The notes: generated by a model from the letters alone, not told the origin. DNA of 64,000 nt from Durusdinium trenchii (GCA_963970005.1 CAXAMN010025695.1:50463-114462); one strand, 5' to 3'; counted from the first letter of the stretch, positions 30,830 through 41,327 are shown. Made by a program: numbers and translations.

Positions 30830-32648
30830 GGGTTGCAGCTCTCCTCAGCCAAGATGCATGGCGATATTGTGAGAGAAGCTGTGCAAGTTGAGTGGGCACT
30901 TGTTGAATCCCAGAATTGGTTGAAGGGAAAGCCTAATTTGCAGGAAACCCACACTTTTGGAGTGAAACCGACGGTTGCCTGTAGATTTTTCCCTTGAACC
31001 ATTCCGTCAAGAGAAGCGACATGAAGCGACTGAAACTGGCTGGCAGGGTCTTCCAGTTCGGCCGGGCTGTGAGGCTGGACCGCACGTTTTGGTGAAATGG
31101 ATTCGTTGTGCCCCGTCAAAAGATCTAATTTGGGGGTTCCGTTCTTACCTGTAACAGCCGGTAAACAAGCATATCATCATCCACTGTTCAAGGGAATGAG
31201 ATACACCCAAGATCTAGTTAGTACGTTTGGTCGACCCGATCCGTTCTTCCTCCACTTTAGAACGCATGGAAACATCGTGAAAGAGTTGGGACTTGTGGTT
31301 TAATCCGAACAGCGGATTGGTGGGGCACTTCCAGGGTATGTAGATGCCCCTTCTCAGTCACAAACATCCGAGGGGGCCCGGCCGGGCCCATGCATGGCTG
31401 CACGGCTCCTGGATCAGCCTTGCGATAAGCAGTATCCAAATGTATCCAAAGCATTTATTGCCGCATCAACCTTTGAGGATGCAAAAGTGTTTAGCACAAT
31501 TGCATCGTAAGGTTGACATATGCTTGATCCACAACAGTTGGGCGTCTTGCGTGTCATTTGTCTCTAACAAAGCTTCAATCAAAGTGAACAAACAAAATTT
31601 TTCCTCTTCAACCGTGTATGCACCCATTGAATTTTGATGCTGGAACAAGAGCTTTGAATACCATGCGTCTCCAGGAACAGGTTTGGCATGAGATGGTATA
31701 AGTGAGTCGCGTGCTTCTGACTCCACAGCAATTTCACGTTTTCCATGCTTGATAACAGTATGCATTAGATTGCATTAGTGTAAAGCAATTTGTTGATGTT
31801 GCTCTCCACCCTTTGTCTTTAATCAATGCTTTGGTATCAAACAGTTCTAACAGGTAGACCTTACAGTCGGAAACCGCTGATCATGCAAAACATGGTTTGG
31901 CATCAGTGAGTGCACCCAATCATATCCTTCAGGTACATGCTGCATGCTTACTCCACAGCAATTTTCAATCCTCAAAGGTAGAATAGATGCTTTGGATAAT
32001 GCTTATCAACCTGAGGCTGCCATTTGGTGCCAGCATCAAAACTAAGCCATATCCTTGTCCTTAGCAGGTCTGAGCTACCCTTGTCTACCTACAAAAACCA
32101 TCAAAAACCGTTGTCTCATTCTGGTACCTTTTGCCTCATTCTAAGAGTGCAGGGCGCCCTTCGACATTCACGGCCTGACAGTCTTGTGACTGTATGCTCA
32201 GGTCAAGGAAAAAATCACACCACTGCGTGCAACCCACGCACTCAAATGACCAACCCAAGGACAAAACCAAGATGCCTGCACCTTGCTGTGAGATCTTGGT
32301 TGCGAGTATTTGGGCAAGCTCCCTACCACCAGCTTCGATGAACAACTCGCCAGGGTGCATTCGTCACATCCCCAAGCTGCCTTATATATATTGAAGATGT
32401 TGAATGTTTGAAGCATCCCCACCAGATTCCCACATGTATGGCACTCGACAAGTGTCAAATGTTTTTTCACACCTGCATCGTAACTGTTTGGGCAGCAAGA
32501 AACAACACAGCTATCAGGCTATCATAGCAAACAACCACAAAGGCCTGAGGTAGTCCTGAGGTCCCTGTCCAAAGAGTTGGAAGGGACCCAGTAGGTCAGC
32601 AGGTTCGTGGATGGTGTTCTTTGTGATGCATGTTGTTGCGTGTGTTAT
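30830..32648. other. No gene recognised
   Basis: Open frames of 70-140 codons exist on both strands but lie opposite each other and lack starts or splice signals. A 16-bp perfect GC palindrome is at 31374-31389. Confidence 0.3.
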
Positions 32649-32702
32649 TCTTCTTTGTTTTTGTTGTTGTTGCTGCTGTTGTTCTTGTGCTTGTTGTTGT
32701 CA
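32649..32702 (+). repeat. TTG/TGC trinucleotide-rich tract
   Basis: TTCTTTGTTTTTGTTGTTG followed by TTGCTGCTGTTGTTC and TTGTTGTTGTC: a simple (TTG)n-type microsatellite. Confidence 0.75.
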
Positions 32703-32978
32703 ATTGAATCTGTGATGTTTCAGCCAAGCAGGGCCGAGGTGGCTAAACGTGGGTTTACACCAGACCACAACGTTAGAATCTGCTAGCCCGCAATCCATCC
32801 ACGTTTGTCCACAGTGGTGATGGGAAGGATGTGGATGTCCCAAAAACCATTCCACCATACAACATCCTCCTTGATTTGATTGCTAGCAGCTAGAATTGTT
32901 GAATCTTGAATCATCATCAAACTTACAATTTTGGGCCCCAGCTCCTGCCAGGCAAGTCCAGCTTCATCCCAATTTCAG

Positions 32979-33132
32979 GGAGCTTTGGATCGTTATTTCG
33001 GCTGTGGGAGAGACTATGTGGCGCCTCGTCAGTCGTCAACAATGGCCGAGAGACGTCAACACAGGCATCAGAGGCTGGCCATACAAGAACTGGAAGTTGC
33101 CACGAAGGCCAACCATCGACATGACACTTTGA
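32979..33132 (+). CDS. Candidate terminal exon
   Basis: Acceptor AATTTCAG, then one base and ELWIVISAVGETMWRLVSRQ, QWPRDVNTGIRGWPYKNWKL and PRRPTIDMTL to TGA at 33130-33132. The Trp-rich text looks genuine. Two other + frames are open across part of it, so confidence is limited. No family recognised. Confidence 0.36.
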
Positions 33133-33593
33133 ATCCATAGAGCCATAGATATGCCTTTTCCGTCGGTGCCATTTCTTGGGGCTGGATCTGGATGCTGGCG
33201 CATACTGGCGCGTCCTGTAATGGAAGGGACGGGAAAGCAAGCTGCCTTTGGCCAGAGAAAGAGGGCGAGTGCCACGCCATGTTTACAGAGTCTTGTTCCC
33301 AGCAAGTTCACCTTTAAAGGAAGTTTGGTCCCAACAAAAATCAACAATGAAGGGATCCGGAATGCTACCAATATCCAACAAGGAAAGAACCCTAGTGTAT
33401 GTATATAAGGGTGTGAGGGAGGTTCACTCTTGGGCGTCATGAGTGTGAAGACCTGAAGAGTGTTGGCGGCTGTAGACTGAGGACCTTGTTTTGGGTCGGC
33501 ATCATGGTCATTGGTGTGATCTACATTTGTGGTATCTTGCCCCTTGGCAGCATAGAAAGACGACAAAGGAGTTCCAATCAAGGCAGACTTGGA

Positions 33594-33625
33594 CGTGCAC
33601 TGCTTGTGCACTGCTTGTGCACTGC
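33594..33625 (+). repeat. Three-copy 11-bp tandem repeat
   Basis: GTGCACTGCTT repeated (GTGCACTGCTT, GTGCACTGCTT, GTGCACTGCAT). Confidence 0.75.
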
Positions 33626-33985
33626 ATACTGGCGGGGATGGGCACTCACTCTATTGATCAAAAGTTGTTTTGGGCTTGGATGATTCACCTGCCCTCCCAG
33701 TTCTTGGCTGACACCACTGCTGTATATATATATATTTACAAAGTAATTTGAAATGAGGTCATTAAAACAGATAAAAGTTTGAACAGATGTTGCAAGTTCC
33801 ATCACCTTCCTATTTCTATGTAGTTCAATTCGGCAGGAAGGAAAGGGGCCGGTGGTGAGGTGAGTAAGTGGCTTTCATTGGTCGCGTGTTGTGCCCATGC
33901 TTAGTTCAGGGCAAAGCTTTGGATTTTTTGAACACATCCAGCAGGCGGTGCTAGGTGATGCTAGGCGCCTGAATGGCGCCTGAGG

Positions 33986-34087
33986 GTTTTCACATGTACA
34001 TGTTCTGCGCGAAGCTTGACACGTCAAAGCCGCTGAGGGTCTCCATGGCGGTCATCGACAAAGGCCAAGAGGCCTGGCAGATTGCTG
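33986..34087 (+). CDS. Candidate exon
   Basis: After GCGCCTGAG a frame reads GFHMYMFCAKLDTSKPLRVS then MAVIDKGQEAWQIAG and reaches a donor at GCTG|GTGAAA. An in-frame ATG lies at 33973, directly after a TGA, so either an ATG start or the AG acceptor is possible. Protein-like, unassigned. Its phase at the donor is 1. Confidence 0.38.
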
Positions 34088-34224
34088 GTGAAAGGCTGTT
34101 GGGGGGCGTGCGGCACCCTTGTGGCATGTGTTTCAGGGTCCATACTTGGCATTGTTCGAAGGCAAAGTGCACGCCTCAAGACCCTCTCCCGATTGCCGAA
34201 GAGACCCTGCCCCAGCCGCTTGTC

Positions 34225-34320
34225 AAGTATAGTTCGGAATATACGTATATATTGTATAGGATATATGATATATCATACGTATATATATATATATTACTGT
34301 ATATATATATATATATCCGT
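34225..34320. repeat. AT-rich palindromic tract
   Basis: Runs of TATATA with nested inverted repeats (GGATATATGATATATC and ATACGTATAT) ahead of the exon at 34433. Likely intronic. Confidence 0.6.
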
Positions 34321-34432
34321 GTGTGGTGTCTTCACGCCGTTTTCTCTTATCATCAAGTTTGACCCCAGCGAATCTATATAGGCAATGTTGCTGTTTGGAG
34401 TGTTACTATGTTGGCAACACGCTTTGCCGTAG

Positions 34433-34587
34433 GATTTCAATCTGGAGCGCGCTGAATGGGATTTTCAGGAGCAGCTTGGACCAGATTTCAGGGACCGGCA
34501 GAGGACATCCTACTTTAACAACACGCACAAAGAATTCCGGAATACTTTGCAGGAGTCTTCCCGTGAAGGAACCTGTGCCACAGCAAG
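34433..34587 (+). CDS. Convincing internal exon, acidic/basic helical protein
   Basis: TTTGCCGTAG acceptor, then phase 0 DFNLERAEWDFQEQLGPDFR, DRQRTSYFNNTHKEFRNTLQ and ESSREGTCATAR ending at a GT donor (AGCAAG|GTAGTG). Rich in Glu, Arg, Gln, Phe and Asn, uninterrupted, and clearly different from the two other + frames. No family assigned. It lies about 0.8 kb to the left of the LINE-like insertion, so the insertion probably sits in the same transcription unit's intron, in antisense orientation. Confidence 0.5.
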
Positions 34588-35398
34588 GTAGTGGTTTTGC
34601 TCAAGAAATTGATGTTGACATGTACTAACAGTTTGGGGTTCGCATGCTGCTGCAAGAGGCTGCAAAGAGGCTCCAGCAACAAAGGTGCGATTCTTCTTGA
34701 GGCATCCATTTAATTTGACTGACCGACTGACATGAAAGTCTTTCAACACAAGTGCCAGCTTTCTCGTCACTGTTAGAAAGAACGGCATGTCCAGTGGTTT
34801 GTATTTGTCGTTAAGACCTTGTCGTTTGTAGGGCCGCATTCGACCGCTTGAAAACAACCCGAAGTGTAGCTTCAAACACCTTGTAGGTGTTTCAATAACA
34901 AACAGCCTCAAACCTTGTCCGCAGCATTTGCTGTTCAGTGCTGTGAACGGTTTGGCGCCGAGGTACTGGGGCACCGTCCTTCGCAGCTCTTACTCCTTGT
35001 TCCAGGCGCAGGGACGGCTTCGCCGGCCGCTGGGAGGGGGGCTTGCTTCGATAGATGCACCCAGTGGGTGGGCAGATGATCAGCCAGCAAGGGTCACCGG
35101 CACCTTGGTGCATCTTGGTCTACTAGTTTTGCAGATGTACGGCTCGCTGGCTCCCTTGTGACGAAGCTGGACCATGCTGGACCCTGCCATAGAAGTGCAG
35201 AAGCATGGTCTCCTGTTCACAAGCAGAACGGTCTAGAGCCCCGCTACCCAAGAGCGATGAGGCAGGCTCAGAACGTGAGCGAGTTCACGTGAGCAATGTG
35301 ACACCCCAGGCGAATGTGAGCAGATGACGCAACCACACACATATCGATGAGGATGATCTACATAATGTAGACTCATGTAGACTCTGGATTAATAACCC

Positions 35399-35429
35399 CC
35401 CCCAATTTGAATGCGCTCACTTGCGGTCC
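35399..35429 (+). repeat. Left copy of 31-bp direct repeat flanking the LINE-like element
   Basis: CCCCCAATTTGAATGCG followed by CTCACTTGCGGTCC. It matches 48692-48722 at 29 of 31 positions, with weaker matching beyond (TGACG, TCCCTT). Probably a target-site duplication that has since diverged, or a terminal repeat of the element. Confidence 0.7.
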
Positions 35430-35433
35430 TTGA

Positions 35434-35904
35434 ATGACGCTTCTACAACATCCCTTGCCGCGTGTTACGGCGGGTTTGTGTAGAGTCAGTGAAACTCGAG
35501 TGGCTATTGTACACCTACAGAAAAAGAGCACGAAAGGGATGAGGCAAAAAAGCGTAGTCGGCACAATCACGGACAACAAAAGTACAACCAGGCCATCAGG
35601 ACGAGTTCACCGAGTATTTGAATTATTAATTATGGCACGTAACGATCAGCTACGAATTATTCGGATGCTTAATGTCATCGAACGGAATCTTTCGAAACAG
35701 GGCATTGCGAACATTTTGCAGGAATTTTTTCCTGCTTTGCTGGAATTACTTCTTCCCAGTCCGGCCACCTGGGTGCCAGGTGGTTCGCTGGCAAAGCAGG
35801 TATCTGTATTTCATTATGGTAGGGTGGGTCGTTTGGCATATGCAGGATCAAATTTCAAGAAATGCATTGGTATCTGTGGCATTCGGCAAGGTGGGACGGC
35901 GTGA
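35434..35904 (+). CDS. Antisense ORF in the 3' region of the LINE-like element
   Basis: 156 codons from a real ATG just inside the left flanking repeat, reading against the element. The middle, LRIIRMLNVIERNLSKQGIA then NILQEFFPALLELLLPS, is strikingly helical and protein-like. Its right end overlaps the sense C-terminal extension of the RT protein. It may be chance, a host exon at the junction or an element-encoded antisense ORF. No family recognised. Confidence 0.3.
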   Translation: MTLLQHPLPRVTAGLCRVSETRVAIVHLQKKSTKGMRQKSVVGTITDNKSTTRPSGRVHRVFELLIMARNDQLRIIRMLNVIERNLSKQGIANILQEFFPALLELLLPSPATWVPGGSLAKQVSVFHYGRVGRLAYAGSNFKKCIGICGIRQGGTA

Positions 35905-36342
35905 GATACCTCCCTGATGATATGTTGCGAATCCAAGTCGCGTGAGACTGGATGTCCCCTGCTTCTTATATGTGGGAATGATTTTAGCCTTGGCAAAGGT
36001 CTGGATGTGTTTTACAATCCATCGGAAATTATCAGCAAGGATCCGCAGAGAACGGGCTTTAATCGGAAGGATCTGAACTCGCGGGTCAGTATAGGGAGTT
36101 GTGACCAGCTTATCATGAATCTTGAGTCTTACAGGCAGAACACGATTAGACCAAAGCATAAACGAGCATGCCAGTTCAGTCCAAGAAATTCCCAGATCAC
36201 GAGGATCATGTGCTTGTGAGGGATCCGGCCATCGGAGCAGGGTGGAAAATGCCCACACCATGCGCGTAAGGTTGACCCCCCAGCAAAAAACAACACGATG
36301 TGGTTCGGGGGGGTCGGGAAGAAGGGCACCTTTGGCATCCAT
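35848..36342 (-). CDS. C-terminal extension of the LINE RT protein
   Basis: Minus frame that continues the RT protein after a frame change in the 7-G run at 36307-36313: RMVWAFSTLLRWPDPSQAHD, then RDLGISWTELACSFMLWSNR and VLPVRLKIHDKL, ending at a stop near 35848. LGISWTELACSFMLW is compact and protein-like; I associate such a tail with dinoflagellate LINEs, but from memory only. The function of this tail is unknown. Confidence 0.5.
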   Translation of the reverse strand: MDAKGALLPDPPEPHRVVFCWGVNLTRMVWAFSTLLRWPDPSQAHDPRDLGISWTELACSFMLWSNRVLPVRLKIHDKLVTTPYTDPRVQILPIKARSLRILADNFRWIVKHIQTFAKAKIIPTYKKQGTSSLTRLGFATYHQGGISRRPTLPNATDTNAFLEI

Positions 36343-39300
36343 GTCTTCAATGTACGGAGCGTGGTCAGGAATGCGGCCTCCGTATTACGGGACACCCCGG
36401 ATGCTTGCGAATCTTGTGGATCATGGGTTTTTGTTTCAAGTTTGTGCATTCGCTCACATGCGAAGTCTAGAAGGTAATGGTAGACCAGGGTCAAGTTCTT
36501 TTGTTGTTGAGTACGATGAAGTCGTACCTGTTGGCATAATGTAGAAAACTCTTCATCGTCCAGCTGTCGAGATTTTCCAGCAGCTTCGTCTGCACAGGCA
36601 TTGCCATGGATGTGCCAAAGCTCTTGTTGTGAAGTTGCCATGTCCAGCTGTAAATGAGATTTGATTTTTTGGACCGTGAACCGGTTTCCGTCCCAGATTT
36701 GGATGAGACGATGAACAAGGTCCCAGTGGGAGGTTTTGTGTGGATGTCGCATGATTGTCCCATTGTGGATGCGGTAAATGAGGCTAATCACATACTGTGA
36801 ATCTGTTACGAAAAGTATGGAGTGCGTTAAAGTGACAGTGAGGGTGGTTTCGACTGCGATAATCATTGCAAATAATTCAGATCGATTGATTGTCTGTAGC
36901 CCGGGGCAATGCCCGGTGGCAACTACATGAAAGGTGCGTACACCTGGCTGATTGGGGATGCTATTACTGAGGACTACTGCCCAGGCCGCACGGGCGGTAA
37001 AGGGATCACGAGTATCATTACAGGACCCATCAGTGTATATGGTCATGTCGTTACTAGTTGAGATATTGGACACGGAGGCCACGGTGGAGTTACGCAGAAA
37101 CATCGCTTGACGGGCCAATGGCATATGTTCATGATGCGTGGGCAACGGAAACCAACACAGGTAGCGATTTTGTGACAAGTGTTGAACCGCGGTTGGATGC
37201 TTCGTGCGAAGGTCCGCAAAAGCCGGGCATTCTAATAGTTGGTGTCGATGTGTGTCATGTTGGTGGCACCACGGGCATTGTGGGTCCTGCGTGGTCGACC
37301 ACTGGGCTATGGCTCCATATGATTGCCAACCGGACGTTAGGCTTAAAGCTAAAATGCGTCGCTGGCGGTCAGTGAGTTGCTGCATCAATTTCACTGTGGT
37401 AAATGAGTCAAACGGCTGATCCGTAACACCTTTTCGGTGTTGGATTTCTTGGTGGCAGAACCAGTCCCACGCGATACGTAGTTGTTGTTTTATCTGCTTA
37501 TTTGATGACGTTTTCAGGTTGACCCGGAGGCCGCCGGGGCCCACGAGGGTGGCTTGGGAGGTGAGCTCCCATCCGCAATGTGCCAAATACGAGGCAATGG
37601 CTGTGGCGGGCCCTCTGACTTTTCCATCGTAGGCACGAATGGACTGGAGAATTTGCTCAGCCATATCGGGATGGTACACGAAAAATCGTCGGAGGGTAGT
37701 TAGCATATCGTTAATGAGGTATAGCAAGGGGTCCTGCACACGGTCGGACAGATAGTGCATGGCAATCGAACTTGCAGCATATTTATGGTCTCCAACAAGA
37801 ACATTGGAGGCAGCTCGCCTAAGGGTAACAAAATGTCGGTTTCCAATGGCCACGCCCAAAGCGCCATAAAAAACCGCCGGCCAGATTGCGACCTGTATTT
37901 TTTCTGCTCGTTCCTCCAGTGCAAGTTGCAAACGCTTGAGGCGGTTGCATTTGGCCACTGCGTTATCGATTTTATCGCGGAGAGGGCCTAAAACAACGGC
38001 ATCAGTATACGAGATGGTGCAACCCAGGTCGTGCACATGGCTTTTAAATTTAAATTTAAAACCCTGTTCAAGGAGCAGAATGGCTGCGTCTGACCAGAAA
38101 GTTTTAAAAGGCTTGGTGGTTGCCCAGCACCAGGATTTAGAAAAATCAATCTGCATCCGAAGTGCCGCAACTAGGTTGAGGATGTGTTGGAGTGACTGGA
38201 AGCAGGACCTTTCCGAGGTTGACATGAACGACCAATTATCCGCATAAGCGTACGGAAACACCTTAGGTGTTTTGAGCTTGCTATAGAAGAGAAAACTTAA
38301 GGCCAACATGCCAACAACTGACATCGAGTCTCCCTCAGGGAGTCCAGTGGTCGAAGCGTGTGGTTCACCCAACGAACGTCCGCATTGGAGCGATCGTGTG
38401 AGCTTGGTAAGGGACAGGAACCAGAACGTACAGATGTCGGCTGGGATACCAAGTCTCTGGAGAAGATGGTAAATAACTCGTCGGGGGATTAGGTTAAAAG
38501 CCTTCACAAGGTCCATGGTCCATCCTCCCCATGCGGTGTGATGGGTCTTGGCATGCTCTATTTGGAGTTGTTGCATCACACACAGATCCCGGGCCGATCT
38601 ACCAGGGAGGCCTCCACTAATTTGAGGGGGCCACACCTTGGCCCACTGTTGCAAAATTTGGTCTGACAGGAGTTTCGAACACAAACGGGCGAGATATCCG
38701 AGAATGGTGATGGGCCGTCCATCCGAGATGGAGTCTGGCTTGTCCCTTTTTGCGAAAAGTAGTGTCCTAGCTTGCATGAGGTGTGCGGACAGGCCGTGCG
38801 GCCAAACCGAGGCTGTGAGGTGCGACAAGTCGTCCACCATAACCGGGGTAAGGCATTGCAATTCTTCGGAGTGCCACCCATCAATCCCCGGGGCTTTATG
38901 AGACTTAAGTCTATGGATGGAGTCCCACAAACATTGTGGGTCGTCTATGCGTAGGTCTAGTGCTGGTTGTTGTGGAATGGCATTGTCGATATCCGCAAGA
39001 GTATCCTGCCATTCGCTATTACGAAGTTGGGCCGCCGGTGTGTCACGCAGCCAAAACTGAGACCAAAATTTATGGAAGTGCGGGGACATGTCCCCACATG
39101 TATAGGCATGTGAAAGGAACACCAACTCAGCGTGCCCTGGCAAATGGCCTTTGACATTGGTTAGGATGACATGTGGGCAGTGGATCTGATGGACTGTCGC
39201 TGTACAAGTGCCAAACTGAACCTCTGCGCCAATGGGAATATCGAAGGGAGACTGCATCCGGACTTTAGGGAGGGAGTGTGTGGCTCTGCACAAGTGTGCC

Positions 39301-39464
39301 CAAGTCGACTGACGGACCGGGATATCTGTTAAAAACTTCTGCTCCTTACCCTTCAAAAAAACGGTATGCACCTGCATTATTGGTGTGAGATTGCGCAAAA
39401 GTAATACTATGTCGTTTATGGTATTGGCGGAGTTTGTTTTCTTGGTGTGCATATGCGTCTGCAT
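36129..39464 (-). CDS. LINE reverse transcriptase with CCHC-like finger and RNase H
   Basis: 1111 codons from ATG at 39464. RT: KSHKAPGIDGWHSEEL (about 187-202), motif A WTMDLVKAFN (315-324), motif B GLPEGDSMSV (374-383), motif C YADNW (407-411) with Asn replacing the second Asp. A zinc finger CPWC...H...C lies at about 730-746. RNase H: TDGSC (Asp 812), RSELFAM (Glu 863), VTDSQ (Asp 888), KSHLQ and NACADEAA (Asp 959), all four acidic residues present. The protein would nick-prime and reverse transcribe the element RNA and remove the RNA strand. The last ~70 codons are out of frame owing to the 7-G run at 36307-36313. The N-terminus overlaps the endonuclease frame by 119 nt, with a 7-A run at 39355-39361. 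Confidence 0.85.
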   Translation of the reverse strand: MQTHMHTKKTNSANTINDIVLLLRNLTPIMQVHTVFLKGKEQKFLTDIPVRQSTWAHLCRATHSLPKVRMQSPFDIPIGAEVQFGTCTATVHQIHCPHVILTNVKGHLPGHAELVFLSHAYTCGDMSPHFHKFWSQFWLRDTPAAQLRNSEWQDTLADIDNAIPQQPALDLRIDDPQCLWDSIHRLKSHKAPGIDGWHSEELQCLTPVMVDDLSHLTASVWPHGLSAHLMQARTLLFAKRDKPDSISDGRPITILGYLARLCSKLLSDQILQQWAKVWPPQISGGLPGRSARDLCVMQQLQIEHAKTHHTAWGGWTMDLVKAFNLIPRRVIYHLLQRLGIPADICTFWFLSLTKLTRSLQCGRSLGEPHASTTGLPEGDSMSVVGMLALSFLFYSKLKTPKVFPYAYADNWSFMSTSERSCFQSLQHILNLVAALRMQIDFSKSWCWATTKPFKTFWSDAAILLLEQGFKFKFKSHVHDLGCTISYTDAVVLGPLRDKIDNAVAKCNRLKRLQLALEERAEKIQVAIWPAVFYGALGVAIGNRHFVTLRRAASNVLVGDHKYAASSIAMHYLSDRVQDPLLYLINDMLTTLRRFFVYHPDMAEQILQSIRAYDGKVRGPATAIASYLAHCGWELTSQATLVGPGGLRVNLKTSSNKQIKQQLRIAWDWFCHQEIQHRKGVTDQPFDSFTTVKLMQQLTDRQRRILALSLTSGWQSYGAIAQWSTTQDPQCPWCHQHDTHRHQLLECPAFADLRTKHPTAVQHLSQNRYLCWFPLPTHHEHMPLARQAMFLRNSTVASVSNISTSNDMTIYTDGSCNDTRDPFTARAAWAVVLSNSIPNQPGVRTFHVVATGHCPGLQTINRSELFAMIIAVETTLTVTLTHSILFVTDSQYVISLIYRIHNGTIMRHPHKTSHWDLVHRLIQIWDGNRFTVQKIKSHLQLDMATSQQELWHIHGNACADEAAGKSRQLDDEEFSTLCQQVRLHRTQQQKNLTLVYHYLLDFACERMHKLETKTHDPQDSQASGVSRNTEAAFLTTLRTLKTWMPKVPFFPTPPNHIVLFFAGGSTLRAWCGHFPPCSDGRIPHKHMILVIWEFLGLNWHARLCFGLIVFCL

Positions 39465-40398
39465 CGCACTTTGTGACCTGGAAGGCGTCCAGGAGCCATT
39501 CGGCTGTGGGAAGATCTACGGGAACATACGGGATACATTCGAAGCCCAAAATCCATGCCATCCAAGATCTCCCGTATCCCTGCGCTTGACGGATTGTTCT
39601 CCATTCATGCAGCAGTTGAGGATCGTGAATGACATCAGTGCGATGGGTCTGCTTTTTCCGCAGGTGGCGGAGTAACGAAATGATCCTACGAGTCTGTCTA
39701 GCCTTAAGTCGTGCTTTGTTGGATGTTGCTTCGGTAGGTGGGTTGTACCCGTTAGTTGGGTCAGGTTTGGCTACACGTGGGGCTGTGTACGTGACAAATC
39801 TAGTTGGTTGACATCGGCCATAAAATTTCTTAGGCAGTACCGGTTGTGGGAATCGAAGAGGATCGTTCTGATGCTGTTTTGAAATGCACCGTTTAACTGC
39901 TGTTTCAACCTGCCAAGACCAATGTCGAAATGCTGCATCTACTTCATCATCTGTCTTAGGCTGCTGAGCCGGGTTATGGCGACGTCTGTTGCTGACATAA
40001 CATGATTCCAGAGTGACTGGGTCCAGTGGGATGTCTCCCCAACTGGCAGGTATGAACCAGTTTCTGGCTACTGTCTGTTTTCCTGGGACGTGAAACTGGA
40101 CAAAAAGTGGTCGATGATCCGGGAAAACATCCTTCTCACCGACCCAGAGCATGGATATCCAAGGTAGCAATGATTCGTGGAAAATAAAACTATCATGTTT
40201 GGTGGCATTCCGGCATGTTGGGGGGGAGGTCGATATTGAACCTTTGCTTAGCAAAAAGAAATGCCTCCTGGCAACGTGCCGCATGGAAGGCTCGATATGC
40301 CGGGAAGTCCCGTACCGGATGGTTAAAGTCAGCTGCAATAATGTAAGGCATATTCGTCTTAGCGCAATGCAGGTATATTTCTGCAAGAAGCGTATCAC
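39346..40398 (-). CDS. C-terminal half of AP-type endonuclease and linker
   Basis: 350 codons with a non-ATG edge. From the G run at 40220-40226 onward the frame is correct: ESLLPWISMLWVGEKDVFPD then HRPLFVQFHVPGK, where PDHRP is the final His motif of the exonuclease-endonuclease-phosphatase fold. Upstream of that run the true frame is one base away and contains NMPYIIAADFNHPVRDFPAY, the GDFN-like motif. After the nuclease comes a basic linker (SNKARLKARQTRRIISLLRH) leading to RT. It would nick target DNA to prime reverse transcription. Confidence 0.7.
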   Translation of the reverse strand: MIRFLQKYTCIALRRICLTLLQLTLTIRYGTSRHIEPSMRHVARRHFFLLSKGSISTSPPTCRNATKHDSFIFHESLLPWISMLWVGEKDVFPDHRPLFVQFHVPGKQTVARNWFIPASWGDIPLDPVTLESCYVSNRRRHNPAQQPKTDDEVDAAFRHWSWQVETAVKRCISKQHQNDPLRFPQPVLPKKFYGRCQPTRFVTYTAPRVAKPDPTNGYNPPTEATSNKARLKARQTRRIISLLRHLRKKQTHRTDVIHDPQLLHEWRTIRQAQGYGRSWMAWILGFECIPYVPVDLPTAEWLLDAFQVTKCDADAYAHQENKLRQYHKRHSITFAQSHTNNAGAYRFFEG

Positions 40399-40456
40399 AT
40401 TTGGTTCTTATATCTGATGTGCGGCCGGCAAAAAATATGCAGTGATCAGAAGGACC

Positions 40457-41104
40457 TCAAAATGCCCCAAAAGAACAATCTCTTGTGAGACCCTGAAGGT
40501 TGCTTGGAGGTGAGGGGGGGAGCTCGTTACGGGACGGACGATGCGGTGTGCGGTGCAGCGATGCGGTCCCAAGTGCCTCCCCTCGTCTGGCAGTGTCCAG
40601 GGCCAGGGGGTTAACCATGTGTTTATGGGGGCTCACTGGAGGACTCCACGAGACACTATAATCGGCTTTACGAACAAATTTGGTAAACTCTGTTTGAACG
40701 GTGGTGGTTGCAGAGGTTTCTGCAAGGGATATGCAGTCGGCATTTAGGTCAATAATATCTTGTTGTCGATCTGTAAGGACGGTGGGATTCAGAACTGCGA
40801 ATGTATATGTGCGACCAGGTGGGGGTGGCCCAGGGTTCGACGCCTCCCCGACACGAATCCCGAGCAGGGGGTTTCTATTGAGGTTGAGTCGTGGCCAACA
40901 CGGTAGTTTCTGTGGCCCAAACAACACAAGGAAACTCCACCAGGACGGCAACCGAATGAAAAACCCCCCAATCGCAAAGCTCTTTTGCAAACCGTTCGGT
41001 TTACGGTGTGTGGATCCGAAAGGACGTGCAAATGGATTGAAGCTTCGTATCTTAATTACAGCAGGACACGCTCGGACTGGACTGGACTGCACGAAATGGT
41101 CCAA
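40457..41104 (-). CDS. N-terminal part of AP-type endonuclease
   Basis: 215 codons, non-ATG edge. A hydrophobic stretch (WWSFLVLFGPQKLPCW) precedes GIRVGEASNPGPPPPG, a leader motif that I know from dinoflagellate LINE proteins. Then FAVLNPTVLTDRQQDIIDLN and ADCISLAETSATTTVQTEF, the strand pair with the catalytic Glu of the endonuclease fold. The frame runs into TGA at 40457-40459; sense text continues in neighbouring frames (LLITAYFLPAAHQI), so at least two further indels separate it from the C-terminal half. Confidence 0.65.
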   Translation of the reverse strand: MDHFVQSSPVRACPAVIKIRSFNPFARPFGSTHRKPNGLQKSFAIGGFFIRLPSWWSFLVLFGPQKLPCWPRLNLNRNPLLGIRVGEASNPGPPPPGRTYTFAVLNPTVLTDRQQDIIDLNADCISLAETSATTTVQTEFTKFVRKADYSVSWSPPVSPHKHMVNPLALDTARRGEALGTASLHRTPHRPSRNELPPSPPSNLQGLTRDCSFGAF

Positions 41105-41327
41105 GAAAGCACGGCATTCCGCGATGCATAAACAAGGGCCCGAGCAGGGCTAGGGTCAACGAGCATTCGCAAAGCTGTATAGCTTGAAACTTGTGTGTGG
41201 GAAGCCTGCGTTTTGCAGGATCGCCCACACCTCTGGCGAATTGGCAGACTGTGTGGCTGTTGGATATGACGCGAATCAAGCGAGGCATCATGATGGTATG
41301 ATCCCGCTGGAATCGGCCCCTGGAATG

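Noticed and set aside
33036-33611. 191-codon minus ORF
   Set aside because: No ATG at the left edge, mixed composition, and it is antisense to a better-supported + exon at 32979-33132.
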